From CAWUKT01 sp964352215 (lineage in GTDB: Bacteria > Bacteroidota > Bacteroidia > J057 > JADKCL01): 64,000 nt of DNA. The stretch spans positions 13,103 to 77,102 of the forward strand of contig CAYGRE010000021.1 in NCBI GenBank assembly GCA_964352215.1. Reading direction: 5' to 3'. The position numbers and the translations under genes are program-made. How positions within the stretch are numbered: position 1 is the first letter of the stretch; the number at the start of each line of letters is the position of its first letter. Under the pieces are notes generated by a model, which saw only the letters and a program-made list of their open reading frames with translations, did not search any database and was not told the origin of the DNA. Positions 28,477-36,939 of this stretch are shown here, piece after piece.

Positions 28477-31400
28477 ATGAACTTTAATCAATCACCCGTA
28501 CGGTTGCGTATCCCTTTACGTCACCTGTTCCTCGTCTGGCTCACCTTTGTCGGACTACTCCCCTTCTCTCACACTCTATTTGCCGCCAATCTGAGTTCGG
28601 CTCCGCTTGGAGATCTCCCCACCGATGTACCCGGAGGCAACTTCGAAAGCCCTGCTTTGCCCAGCTCTCCTGGCTATGCGTACAACCCTGGGGGTAGCAA
28701 TTGGACTTTTATCGGAGGGGCTGGTTATTCACGCAACAATTCCGGTTTTACCAGTGGCAACCCGGGAGCCCCTCAAGGTGCTCAAGTGCTCTTTTTGCAG
28801 GGAACCGGCCGGGTTACCCAATCGGTCGACTTTGTCGCGGGTTACTACACCTTTGATTTGCGGGCGGCTCAACGTGGCAATCACCAGGCCTCCAGCCAAA
28901 CCTTTGAAATCAGGGTTGACGGGGCTACGGTGCAAAGCATCACGCCTGCCGGCACCTCTTACGGGACCTATGCTTCGGCTCCTGTATTGCTTACTTCCGG
29001 TGCCCATAGCGTCGAATTGCGGGGTATCAATCCGAATGGTGGTGACAATACTGCTTTTGTGGATGCATTTAGGTTTACCAGGGTCCGGTCACAATTCATC
29101 TCTGGTTTTGAATCCCCGGTGATCACCGCTGGGAGTGGCTTCCAGTATGCCCCTTCTGGTGGCCCATGGACCTTCGGCGGTGGAGGGGGTATCTCTAAGA
29201 ATGGAACCGGGTTTACTTCCGGTAATCCTTCAGCCCCCGAAGGCAGCCAGGTGCTATTTCTCCAAAATGGCGGTTCTGCATCCCACCCTGTAACGATTGC
29301 CCAGAATGGCTATTACCGCTTTACCTTCCAGGCTGCACTCCGGGGCAACAACCAGCAGGACGGCGAAGTCAAGGACATCCGCATTTCCATCAGCGGAACC
29401 GAAGTCGGGGAATTCTCCATTCCCGATTTCAACTACAACGAGATGGTTTCTCTTCCCCTCTATTTGACTTCGGGAACCTATACTTTGACTTTACAGGGTA
29501 TCAATCCGGGTCCTGGTGACAATACCGGATTTGTGGATGATTTGCGCATGGAGATGGTGCACGACTGGCAGGATGCAGCTGTCTGGGGCGGCTCCCTCCC
29601 CGGTGCCAATGATGTGGCTACCATTCCCGCTGGCAGTGCGGTTGCCCTGCATGGCACTATCACTACGAATCAGGTCACCGTCTATGGCGAACTGGCCGCG
29701 GTTCAGAACAAAGACCTCAATATTTCTGCGAAGAAGATCCTGGTCATGGGACCGGATGCCCGCCTGGACATTGGTCAGGAACTGGCACCATATCCGGGAA
29801 AGGCTACCATTACGCTTTTGGGAGCAAGTACCGACCCGACTTTTATGGGCATGGGCACCAAGTTTCTCGGGGCGATGGACCATGGCAGCATTCAGTTGCA
29901 CGGAAAAGATAAAGTGAGTTGGAGCCAATTGGGTGCCAATGTCAATGCGGGGAGCAATACCATTACCCTCAAGGAAACGGTCAATTGGTCCATCGGCGAT
30001 GAGATCGTGATTGTTTCCAGCCGGAAGAGTTGGAACGAAGCTGAGAAACGCACTATTACCGGGATCAGTGGGGGAAATACCCTCACCCTGAATGCCAATC
30101 TTGCCTATCCCCATAAGGGTGTGGTCAAGAACTATTCGGATGGGACCCGCAACTGGAGCGCCGACATCCGGGCCGAGGTGGGTATGCTGACCCATAATAT
30201 CCTTGTTCAGGGAGATGCACAATCCGCTACCACCAAATTTGGCGGCCATATCATGATCATGGACAGTTCTGTGGGTTCTGCCAGTGGGGTGGAATTGTAC
30301 AATATGGGGCAAAAAGCCGAGTTGGGGCGTTATCCGTTTCATTGGCACATGCTGGCCGGGGTTGGCAACGGGCAATTCTTTAAGAATTCAAGTGTCCATC
30401 AGTCCTATAACCGGGCCATTACCATCCACGGCACCGAAAGTACATTGGTAGAGAACAATTTTTTCTACGACCATATCGGCCACGGGGTCTTTCTCGAAGA
30501 TGGCAGTGAGCGGTACAATGTGATTCGCAAGAATGTGGCCCTGCTGTCGAAGCGTCCGGCTCCTGGGGAAGAAGTCACCCCTTCCGACAACCAGTTCAAC
30601 CAGGTGCAAAACAGGACACCGTCCACTTATTGGATCACCAATCCGGAAAATACCTTTGAGGACAATGTCGCGGCTGGTACCGAGGGCACCGGATACTGGT
30701 TTGCATTCCCCACTGCTCCCATGGGACCTTCTCTGAATGATCCCCGGTTTGCTGGACTGCAACCCCATAAGCGGCCTCTGATTTCCTTCAAGGGTAATTC
30801 TGCCCACAGTTGCATGAGTGGCTTTGACATCTTCGACCAACTCAATCCTGACCATTCTATCAAGACCAATTGGGGATGGGACGAAGCCAGTGACCATGTG
30901 ATGGAAAACTGCCTCTGGTACGCCAATGACCTGGCCATCTACTCCGGGATCGGGGTGGGTGGACCAGTTGAAAATGTGATTTGGAGGAACAATGTCTTTC
31001 TGGAAAATACGGTGGGCAGTATGCTTGCCAGTTACAGTGAGATCGATGGATCGGTCTTCATTTCCAATTCAGGCGAGAGCCTGGTGAGCGGCACCCGTTA
31101 TGCCTACCGCGTCTACGACGGGGCTGGCAAGGTGAGCAACAGCCACTTCATCGATTGGGATGCCAGCAATGCCAGCTTCCTGCTCAATACCGGCGCCGCG
31201 ATCAAGCACCCCAACCATATCCTGAATGGCAACACCACCAACCATACAGGAACGGTACGTTGTGTATTGCCTGACTTCGACATCCCTCCTACTTATGCCC
31301 ATGCCAACCACCCCGGTCACCCCCGCTTTTGGTCGATTGTGGTGCGCGATGTAGATGGAGGTATTTCCCAGAAAGCCAATACTTCGATCGTCTCTAACCA

Positions 31401-32826
31401 ACCGTTTCTCCTGGTCGGTGATGAATTTCAGCCTGCCAACTGGACCCGCACCTACCGTTCTGACCGGCAGTACGCCCTTTCTTTACTTACTTACGATATC
31501 AACGTCAATTACAACCCTAATATCGTGTGTACCAGAGAGAAAGCAGGAACACCATCTGCTTCAGTTTATTATATTGATGGCTTCAAGGAGCACCACCAAC
31601 TGCCCTTTATCGTCAACGATGGCTTCATGTACACCTATACTTACGAGTCTCTGCCTTCTTCGAAGATTGTCCGCATGAATATGCGGGATGCGACCGTCGG
31701 CGATGACTATCTGGTGCGGTTCAAGGACTTCGGAAAACTGGGTGGCTTTGGGATTTCTTCTACTCAAGGTGGTCTTACTTCCCACGGTTCACTGGCGAGT
31801 TTGCAGGCCTCCGGAAGTTCTGGCTACTACCGCGTTTCCAATGGGGATCTCTATATCAAGGCGGTTGCCACTGGAGCTTCTCAGCGGTTTGACATTACCT
31901 GGAATACCGACTTTACGGTTCCCAAGTTGGATACCGACGGGGATGAAATGGTGGACAGCATGGAAATCTCCCTGGGCCGTCATCCCTTTGATGCTGGCGA
32001 CCTGGCCGCAGAGTTCAACCAGAATGGCAATTTCGAATCCTGGTCTACCCTGAACAATATCAGCGGTGGTACCGTGGTGAGTGGAGTTCTGAAAGGAACC
32101 TCGATCAACAATGGGGATGCCATGATCATCAACTCTGCATTTAATTTCGCTGCGGCCGAGGTGCCTAAGTTGGAGGTTCGGATGAAAGCTTCCAGCAATG
32201 GCAATGCAGAATTCTTCTTTGCTACGGATTCCCAGCCGGGGTATTCCGGGTCGCGCCGGGTGGCTGCGAGTTACAGTGGCAATGGCGCTTTCCAGACGGT
32301 GACATTTGATATGGGAGCGCATGCTTCCTGGAATGGGACCATTACCGATCTGCGGTTTGATGTGGTATCCGGGGTTGGGAAGACCTTTGAGATTGATTGG
32401 ATCCTGGCGGCCGGGACTGCGAAGGCGAATATTGGTGGGGTCGGAGCAGGAAGTGAGGTTGGAGCCGTGGACGGCCTTTCAGGTGCTGAGAGTGGTTTTT
32501 CCGGAACCGGAGCGGGCTTTTCCGGAACCGGAGCGGGCTTTTCTGGAACCGAGGGTGAACCCCAGGTTCGGGTCTATCCGAATCCGGTGGGTGACCAACT
32601 GTTTATGGAGTGGGATGAAGGATCAGTGTTTGAGCGGGTCCGTTTGCTTGACTTGCAAGGGCGGGTGCTCCGGGAAGAAAGGCCAGCGGAGGATATGACG
32701 CAGTTGATGTGGTTGTTCTCCGAACCAACACTCGCTCAAGGAGCAGGCTCACTTGTTCCCGGTGTCTACTTCATTCAGTTCATCGGTGCTGATCAACAGG
32801 TTCAGGTGAAATTGTTGAAGCGTTAG
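28477..32826 (+). CDS. Giant secreted G8-domain/beta-helix protein resembling CEMIP/TMEM2, with T9SS type A tail
   Basis: Start at ATG 28477 (1449 residues), before a signal peptide (HLFLVWLTFVGLLPFSHTLFA). Residues about 50-205 and 209-358 are two related galactose-binding-like modules (FTSGNPGAPQGAQVLFLQ; FTSGNPSAPEGSQVLFLQ). A G8 domain follows (about 363-480, WQDAAVWGGSLPGANDVATI). The core (about 570-840) is a parallel beta-helix with GRYPFHWHMLAGVG, IGHGVFLEDGSERYNVI, STYWITNPENTFEDNVAAGT and TGYWFAFPTAPMGPS. These match what I recall of the animal hyaluronan-degrading proteins CEMIP and TMEM2 in order and spacing. A Gly-Phe-Ser repeat linker and a T9SS type A sorting domain (VRVYPNPVGDQLFMEW to the end) close it. 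Predicted surface or secreted glycosaminoglycan-active protein; activity is inference. Confidence 0.85.
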   Translation: MNFNQSPVRLRIPLRHLFLVWLTFVGLLPFSHTLFAANLSSAPLGDLPTDVPGGNFESPALPSSPGYAYNPGGSNWTFIGGAGYSRNNSGFTSGNPGAPQGAQVLFLQGTGRVTQSVDFVAGYYTFDLRAAQRGNHQASSQTFEIRVDGATVQSITPAGTSYGTYASAPVLLTSGAHSVELRGINPNGGDNTAFVDAFRFTRVRSQFISGFESPVITAGSGFQYAPSGGPWTFGGGGGISKNGTGFTSGNPSAPEGSQVLFLQNGGSASHPVTIAQNGYYRFTFQAALRGNNQQDGEVKDIRISISGTEVGEFSIPDFNYNEMVSLPLYLTSGTYTLTLQGINPGPGDNTGFVDDLRMEMVHDWQDAAVWGGSLPGANDVATIPAGSAVALHGTITTNQVTVYGELAAVQNKDLNISAKKILVMGPDARLDIGQELAPYPGKATITLLGASTDPTFMGMGTKFLGAMDHGSIQLHGKDKVSWSQLGANVNAGSNTITLKETVNWSIGDEIVIVSSRKSWNEAEKRTITGISGGNTLTLNANLAYPHKGVVKNYSDGTRNWSADIRAEVGMLTHNILVQGDAQSATTKFGGHIMIMDSSVGSASGVELYNMGQKAELGRYPFHWHMLAGVGNGQFFKNSSVHQSYNRAITIHGTESTLVENNFFYDHIGHGVFLEDGSERYNVIRKNVALLSKRPAPGEEVTPSDNQFNQVQNRTPSTYWITNPENTFEDNVAAGTEGTGYWFAFPTAPMGPSLNDPRFAGLQPHKRPLISFKGNSAHSCMSGFDIFDQLNPDHSIKTNWGWDEASDHVMENCLWYANDLAIYSGIGVGGPVENVIWRNNVFLENTVGSMLASYSEIDGSVFISNSGESLVSGTRYAYRVYDGAGKVSNSHFIDWDASNASFLLNTGAAIKHPNHILNGNTTNHTGTVRCVLPDFDIPPTYAHANHPGHPRFWSIVVRDVDGGISQKANTSIVSNQPFLLVGDEFQPANWTRTYRSDRQYALSLLTYDINVNYNPNIVCTREKAGTPSASVYYIDGFKEHHQLPFIVNDGFMYTYTYESLPSSKIVRMNMRDATVGDDYLVRFKDFGKLGGFGISSTQGGLTSHGSLASLQASGSSGYYRVSNGDLYIKAVATGASQRFDITWNTDFTVPKLDTDGDEMVDSMEISLGRHPFDAGDLAAEFNQNGNFESWSTLNNISGGTVVSGVLKGTSINNGDAMIINSAFNFAAAEVPKLEVRMKASSNGNAEFFFATDSQPGYSGSRRVAASYSGNGAFQTVTFDMGAHASWNGTITDLRFDVVSGVGKTFEIDWILAAGTAKANIGGVGAGSEVGAVDGLSGAESGFSGTGAGFSGTGAGFSGTEGEPQVRVYPNPVGDQLFMEWDEGSVFERVRLLDLQGRVLREERPAEDMTQLMWLFSEPTLAQGAGSLVPGVYFIQFIGADQQVQVKLLKR
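32488..32550 (+). repeat. 21-bp coding minisatellite, three units, in the linker before the sorting domain
   Basis: Three in-frame 21-base units (32488-32508, 32509-32529, 32530-32550) encode a GAGFSGT-type seven-residue repeat. The second and third differ by one base, which indicates recent duplication. It spaces the catalytic-like part from the T9SS tail. Confidence 0.85.
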
Positions 32827-32884
32827 GTTGTAGCTGTTGCTGGTGTTCAGTTTGTTGCGGAATATCCAGCTGGCTTGTGTACCG

Positions 32885-32925
32885 GGCCCAACCGGAGGAG
32901 CGCCAATGCCTCTTCTGGTTGGGCC
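32885..32925 (+). repeat. Hairpin 1: 16-bp stem
   Basis: GGCCCAACCGGAGGAG (32885-32900) pairs along its whole length with 32910-32925 around a 9-base loop. Fourteen pairs are Watson-Crick and two are G-T, which would be G-U in a plus-strand RNA. It lies 58 bases after the CEMIP-like gene but lacks a T-tract, so it is not a standard terminator. Confidence 0.8.
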
Positions 32926-33050
32926 TACTGGTATTGCCAGGTCACCAACTACACCAAAAAGGGGGTGAGACATGACCCCCCCGGTTGTGTGCTGAGGGCA
33001 ACATGGTTGTGCAAAAAGGGGAACTGGGTTGTCTGAGGAGGGAAACCATG

Positions 33051-33142
33051 TTGAGGTCAGGAGGACAACCCGGTTGAGGTCAGGAGGACAACCCGGTTGA
33101 GGTCGGGAGGACAACCCGGTTGAGGTCGGGAGGACAAGGTGG
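33051..33142 (+). repeat. 23-bp tandem repeat, four copies
   Basis: Four head-to-tail 23-base units at 33051, 33074, 33097 and 33120, each beginning TTGAGGTC, then A or G, then GGAGGACAA. Units 1 and 2 are identical; unit 3 has one A-to-G change; unit 4 keeps that change and diverges in its last bases. No spacers, so this is a minisatellite and not a CRISPR array. Confidence 0.92.
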
Positions 33143-33242
33143 TTCTGTTTTTACCCCAACCCGGTAGTGGTGTCCAGGCTACCCGGTTGTCTGTGAACCC
33201 CAACCTGGTTGAGGGCCACGGACAGCTTTTTGTGTTCAGCGG

Positions 33243-33277
33243 ACAACATGGTTCCGGTCCAGCCATAACCATCTTGT
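33243..33277 (+). repeat. Hairpin 2: 11-bp stem
   Basis: ACAACATGGTT (33243-33253) and AACCATCTTGT (33267-33277) pair with one mismatch around a 13-base loop. It directly abuts hairpin 3, which starts at 33278. Confidence 0.65.
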
Positions 33278-33330
33278 GCTGGCTGCATAACGGTGGTATG
33301 TCGCTCCCATACCACTGTTATGCTGCCAGC
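33278..33330 (+). repeat. Hairpin 3: 23-bp stem with TCGCTCC loop
   Basis: Arms 33278-33300 and 33308-33330 pair over 23 positions with one T-T mismatch and one G-T pair, around the 7-base loop TCGCTCC. The arm top reads GGTGGTATG. The loop core CGCTC recurs in hairpin 4. Confidence 0.9.
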
Positions 33331-33370
33331 TCAACTGGGTTGACCGGAGAACCTCAACCAGGTTCACCTG

Positions 33371-33415
33371 GAAATATTACTGGGTTATGTCGCTCACATA
33401 ACCCGGTAATATTTC
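33371..33415 (+). repeat. Hairpin 4: 20-bp stem with CGCTC loop
   Basis: Arms 33371-33390 (GAAATATTACTGGGTTATGT) and 33396-33415 pair over 20 positions with a single T-G pair, around the loop CGCTC. TATGTCGCTC is shared exactly with hairpin 3 while most of the stem differs, so loop and stem tip seem to be kept. Confidence 0.9.
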
Positions 33416-33431
33416 TACCATTACCTTGTTG

Positions 33432-33511
33432 GGGTTGCGGAGCAACCCACTTCCGGTTGGAGGACAAGGTGGTTGGGGTGGCCAGACAAGTCACTTATGT
33501 GTCGGAGACAC
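33432..33511 (+). repeat. Two short hairpins with GGA triloops
   Basis: GGGTTGC-GGA-GCAACCC (33432-33448) and GTGTC-GGA-GACAC (33499-33511) are perfect stems with the same three-base loop. They end the hairpin-rich stretch. Confidence 0.7.
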
Positions 33512-33869
33512 GGCTGTGTGTTGGGAGGTGAACCGGGTTGGGGTTGGAAGACATGTGTGTTGTGTTGGGGGTATAAGTGGGTAATGCTCTATGGACAACT
33601 GAAATCGGGGGTTTTAGACTAAGTAGAATCATTGTCTTCCCCCGAGGCTTACCATAATAGCTGGAACAAAAAGAACTCAATAAAGAAAAATATGCCAGAA
33701 AAACCCATTGATTATCAATCTTTTACCAGCTCAATATCCTACTAGCGTCATTTATCACAGCCTTTAATTAATGAACAACCATTTTCTAATAATTCAATTA
33801 GAGCTTTGGAGGAAGTTGGGAAATTCGAAATCATTTCTCAGTTTATTGTTCAACTAAGCAATTAATGGT

Positions 33870-35417
33870 ATGAATAATAAACCTGGAAAATATCTAAGCG
33901 GAATAGTCATCATTTCGATTGTATTTTTATTTCAAACCTCCTGCACTTCAGAAAGTGGTTTTATGGATCCAACTGAAGCAACCAACGAATATCTTGGTGG
34001 AAAAAAGGAGGGCAAGTGGATTGAATATTTTAACGAGGATTGGGAATGGGTTGGAGAGAACAATGACACCGCGTATTACAGGCTAATTATCTACAACGAA
34101 GGCAGACCTGCAATGGGTGAGTTGGTTAGAGATTATTACATGAGTGGACAAATACAAGCCGAATCATTTTTAACAGAGACAGAACCGGATGTGATTTTTG
34201 GAGACGGCTTGGCGAAATGGTACTATGAAAATGGAAAAGTTTCTTCTGAAAAGAACTATAAAGATGGAAAGTTAAATGGGCCATTGAAAGATTATTTTGA
34301 AAACGGGAAACTTGAATTTTCCTGCATGTATAAAAATGGTGTGTTGGAGGATACTCTAAGAATCTACTATGACAACGGAAACCTCAAAACAGAATCATTG
34401 TGGTCTAAGGGCGAACTGATTGGAGAGAGTAAATTTTATGCGATTGAAGGAGAATTAGTAAAAAAGATCATCTTGTTAGATGACTCCAAAGTAAAAACGG
34501 AGACATTTACATCTGGTGAAAAAGTTGAGGAGACAATCGTTGCGAATGGAGAATTGGAAAAGAAGAAATGTTTTGAAGGTGGTGTAGAAATAGATTGCCC
34601 TCAGGAATTTGATCTTGTTGTAATTTTAGGATCATTCGTTATAATCCAAGAACAACTGAATACATTGATTGGGGCAACTGAAAACTATGAATCCTATTGG
34701 TTTACCCAACAATTAGAACAAGTAGCCCAGGAATACGCACTCCTAAATATTATGTTGGAGCTAATAAACGAATCCAATTCGCCAACCATAAGTTACCTTA
34801 CCCAGTCTGCCGAATATGGTGCTTTGGCAATTTCAAGGCTAAAGGATTTCTTGCTTTACCAGCGCCAAAATGATTTGGAGGATGCAATGATTGCCATTGA
34901 GCTTCATGGTCAATTTTTGGCAAATGCCATAGAACTAGCCGTTGAAGAGGGAATTGAAATAAATGATGATTATACAGAAGTACTGACACAGAGCCCGCAA
35001 GAATCCATTTATGGATATATAACTGGTAATAATGTATATCTTCGCTCCCAGCCACAAATTGATGGGAATAATATTTTAGGCCAACTCCAAAAAGGAGAAA
35101 TGGTAAGGATTTCAGATTATTACCAAGACCAAAATGACAATGGAGAAGTTAAATCGGTCCGCAACACCTTTATTTATCCGAAAGATGGTGGTAACAAAAT
35201 AAAGCTAGGGCCTGGTAAGGGAATGAGAATTGTCAGTCACTACACAGAATATGATGGCTATTATGAAGTTGAAGTCGATCTGGATAAGCGTAAAAAAATG
35301 ACAGGATTTGTGAAGCGGTCAGATCTAAAGAGCCTGTATGGAGATTATTGGTACAAGGTAGAATCTAGTAAATATACCGGATGGGTCCACGGTGACTACG
35401 TTCAATCCAATTCTTAG
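33870..35417 (+). CDS. Lipoprotein with MORN-type (YwqK-like) repeats and C-terminal SH3 domain
   Basis: A 515-residue protein with a lipoprotein signal (IVIISIVFLFQTSC, Cys at the lipobox). Residues about 30-200 hold MORN-variant repeats of the YwqK type (GLAKWYYENGKVSSEKNYKDGKLNG, LKDYFENGKLEF, LRIYYDNGNLKTESLWSKGELIG). The middle (about 240-365) is helical. The C-terminus has one or two SH3b-like modules (NNVYLRSQPQIDGNNILGQLQKGEMV and WYKVESSKYTGWVHGDYVQS), which usually bind cell wall. The gene is clearly richer in A+T than its neighbours, a hint of transfer. No partner toxin is present, so the antitoxin label given to YwqK proteins should not be applied. Confidence 0.75.
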   Translation: MNNKPGKYLSGIVIISIVFLFQTSCTSESGFMDPTEATNEYLGGKKEGKWIEYFNEDWEWVGENNDTAYYRLIIYNEGRPAMGELVRDYYMSGQIQAESFLTETEPDVIFGDGLAKWYYENGKVSSEKNYKDGKLNGPLKDYFENGKLEFSCMYKNGVLEDTLRIYYDNGNLKTESLWSKGELIGESKFYAIEGELVKKIILLDDSKVKTETFTSGEKVEETIVANGELEKKKCFEGGVEIDCPQEFDLVVILGSFVIIQEQLNTLIGATENYESYWFTQQLEQVAQEYALLNIMLELINESNSPTISYLTQSAEYGALAISRLKDFLLYQRQNDLEDAMIAIELHGQFLANAIELAVEEGIEINDDYTEVLTQSPQESIYGYITGNNVYLRSQPQIDGNNILGQLQKGEMVRISDYYQDQNDNGEVKSVRNTFIYPKDGGNKIKLGPGKGMRIVSHYTEYDGYYEVEVDLDKRKKMTGFVKRSDLKSLYGDYWYKVESSKYTGWVHGDYVQSNS

Positions 35418-35494
35418 TGATTTCCGAAGCACCTATAAGCAATTTGAGTATTAATTTGCTGCCGTAGCCGTTTAGGTCAAAAGAAGGGAAACAA

Positions 35495-36136
35495 TTACCC
35501 CTCCCTTGCCAACTCCTCCCGGACCGATTGTATATTTTCCAGAATAGGTTCAATATCCTTTTTGGAAGCCCGGTAGTTGATCCAGGCTATGAAAACGTAA
35601 AAAGCCGCCAGGAATAGAATGGTCCCTAGTTTCATGGGGACCGACATGGGAAGAATCCATTCAGCGATGCCATTGATCCAGTCGTAATCAGTCGGATTGC
35701 CCAGGCCCAGGACAAACAGGACATTCGTGACCAGGGGAGGCAATGCATACCAGTAGGAAACTGTGCGTAGTAGTTTGACCTGCTGTGTCATCATGGTACT
35801 CTGCTCCTGTAGTTGCTCCGCTAGTGACAACGCCAAATCCGTTTCCTTGTTTCCTGCCTTCGATTTTTGGAAGCGGTAGATCACATAGACAAACCAGGCA
35901 ATAGACAATCCACAGGCTATTTTCGTGATAGGAAAGGGGATTTCGACTAGGAAATAAGTAAATATCAATATTCCCAGGACCGAGGCGCTAATTTCCCGGA
36001 TATCTCTCTTGCGAATGACTTTTTGCAATCGGCTCACCCTGCCGTTCAACTCTTTAACCAACTGGGAGGCCTCAATCGAAATCCGTTCGCTGCGGGAGGA
36101 GTTGTTCCAGATGTCCCTCAATTCTTGTTCTGACAT
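35495..36136 (-). CDS. Membrane protein, probable anti-sigma partner
   Basis: A 213-residue protein with a cytoplasmic N-terminal helix (about 1-45) and about four membrane helices (near 50-66, 70-87, 130-145 and 165-190). It starts one base after the sigma-factor stop, so it is translated with it. That position and topology fit a membrane anti-sigma factor, but I see no known anti-sigma domain such as a zinc-binding HxxxCxxC. Confidence 0.6.
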   Translation of the reverse strand: MSEQELRDIWNNSSRSERISIEASQLVKELNGRVSRLQKVIRKRDIREISASVLGILIFTYFLVEIPFPITKIACGLSIAWFVYVIYRFQKSKAGNKETDLALSLAEQLQEQSTMMTQQVKLLRTVSYWYALPPLVTNVLFVLGLGNPTDYDWINGIAEWILPMSVPMKLGTILFLAAFYVFIAWINYRASKKDIEPILENIQSVREELAREG

Positions 36137-36137
36137 A

Positions 36138-36644
36138 TCAATTCAATTTTGGCGTGATACATTCGAATAATTTCTTTCTGATGCGCTTCATCTTCACAGC
36201 AATGTGGTTTTCAGACAAACCGATGATGGTGGAGATTTCCCGGTAGGACAGATCATCCAGGTACAGTACGATCAGGGAAGTATCGCTTTCATTCAAGGTG
36301 GCAATGCATTCCTTCAAATACTGAAACCGTTCTTCTTCTGCCCCATCTGTCTCGCTGGCAACCGGGGTAAATCGGATCGCATCAAACCTGATGGTTTTGT
36401 CCTGTTGCTTCTCCAACTTCAGTTTGGCCCGCATACAGACATTGAGTGCGATTTTATATACCCAGGTATGGATGGACGAATTCCCCTTGTATGAAGCGAA
36501 GGATTTCCAGATTTGAAACACCACTTCCTGAAATAGGTCCTCCGGTTCCAAGGGCGTCACCGCATAGATGCGACAGATCCTGAAAATCTTGTGCTTGTTT
36601 TCCTGGAGCAATGCCTCAAAGGCCTTTTCATTTTGTATGCCCAT
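36138..36644 (-). CDS. ECF-type RNA polymerase sigma factor
   Basis: A 168-residue sigma-70 family protein. Region 2 has YAVTPLEPEDLFQEVVFQIWKSFASYKGNSSIHTWVYKIALNVC; region 4 is a helix-turn-helix with LIVLYLDDLSYREISTIIGLSENHIAVKMKRIRKKL. It directs transcription of a small regulon including, usually, its own operon. It is flanked by a small membrane protein whose end overlaps its start by 17 bases and by the membrane protein at 35495. Confidence 0.92.
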   Translation of the reverse strand: MGIQNEKAFEALLQENKHKIFRICRIYAVTPLEPEDLFQEVVFQIWKSFASYKGNSSIHTWVYKIALNVCMRAKLKLEKQQDKTIRFDAIRFTPVASETDGAEEERFQYLKECIATLNESDTSLIVLYLDDLSYREISTIIGLSENHIAVKMKRIRKKLFECITPKLN

Positions 36645-36834
36645 CCAGATACTTCTTTTTGTAGACCTGAATCAGCAAGAACTCGACAAAGAAGCCAGAA
36701 ATCAAGATGATGCTGATTTCCTTGAATGATTCCCCTAAAACCTGGGCGCATACCAATAGCATGATGGCCCATACGATACTGCTGATAATTTGAATCAGGG
36801 ATAAGATGTGACCGAGCTTTTTCGTGTATTCCAT
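36628..36834 (-). CDS. Small two-helix membrane protein of the sigma-factor operon
   Basis: A 68-residue protein with two hydrophobic helices (about 10-30 and 38-56) and a basic C-terminus (YKKKYLDGHTK). It overlaps the sigma-factor gene by 17 bases, and is therefore likely the first gene of the operon. Function unknown; it may sense a membrane signal or be regulated by the sigma factor. Confidence 0.6.
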   Translation of the reverse strand: MEYTKKLGHILSLIQIISSIVWAIMLLVCAQVLGESFKEISIILISGFFVEFLLIQVYKKKYLDGHTK

Positions 36835-36902
36835 TTTCTTAAAGTTTTGTTGTTGCCCGTAAGAGGGGCTTTTAATAGGTTAGTGACAGGCTTTAAGAAA
36901 AT
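36833..36902 (-). promoter_or_regulatory. 12-bp inverted repeat before the sigma operon
   Basis: ATTTTCTTAAAG (36833-36844) and CTTTAAGAAAAT (36891-36902) are exact inverted repeats 46 bases apart; the first overlaps the start codon of the 68-residue protein. They could form a long-loop leader hairpin or be two copies of a binding site. Confidence 0.4.
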
Positions 36903-36939
36903 ATGACAGTACGGGTGAGATTTTTTTCTTTTTCCCCTT

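Larger units (their letters stand above)
32827..33869. other. Gene-free kilobase with dense hairpins and repeats
   Basis: No convincing gene on either strand; open frames here have no family resemblance and follow the repeats. About 32827-33560 is GC-rich and full of the words CAACC/GGTTG, with several long inverted repeats and a 23-base tandem array (listed separately). From about 33560 the DNA turns AT-rich and plain up to the lipoprotein gene at 33870; I see nothing there beyond its probable promoter. Confidence 0.75.

Noticed and set aside
32885..32925. Terminator of the CEMIP-like gene
   Set aside because: The stem is strong, but no T-tract follows; a factor-dependent role cannot be excluded.
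33051..33142. CRISPR array
   Set aside because: Units are directly adjacent without spacers and no cas gene is present.
32749..33272. Minus-strand open frames across the repeat array
   Set aside because: Repeated PGCPPDLNRVVLLTST-type peptides are the 23-bp unit read in frame; nothing supports translation.
32885..33511. Integron attC sites
   Set aside because: No integrase, no cassette-sized genes between hairpins, and the stems are more perfect than attC sites usually are.
33139..33531. 130-residue open frame in the hairpin region
   Set aside because: Composition simply follows the repeats; no signal, domain or family resemblance.
33870..35417. Toxin-antitoxin antitoxin (YwqK annotation)
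   Set aside because: The MORN-like repeats match, but it is a 515-residue lipoprotein with SH3 modules and has no partner toxin.
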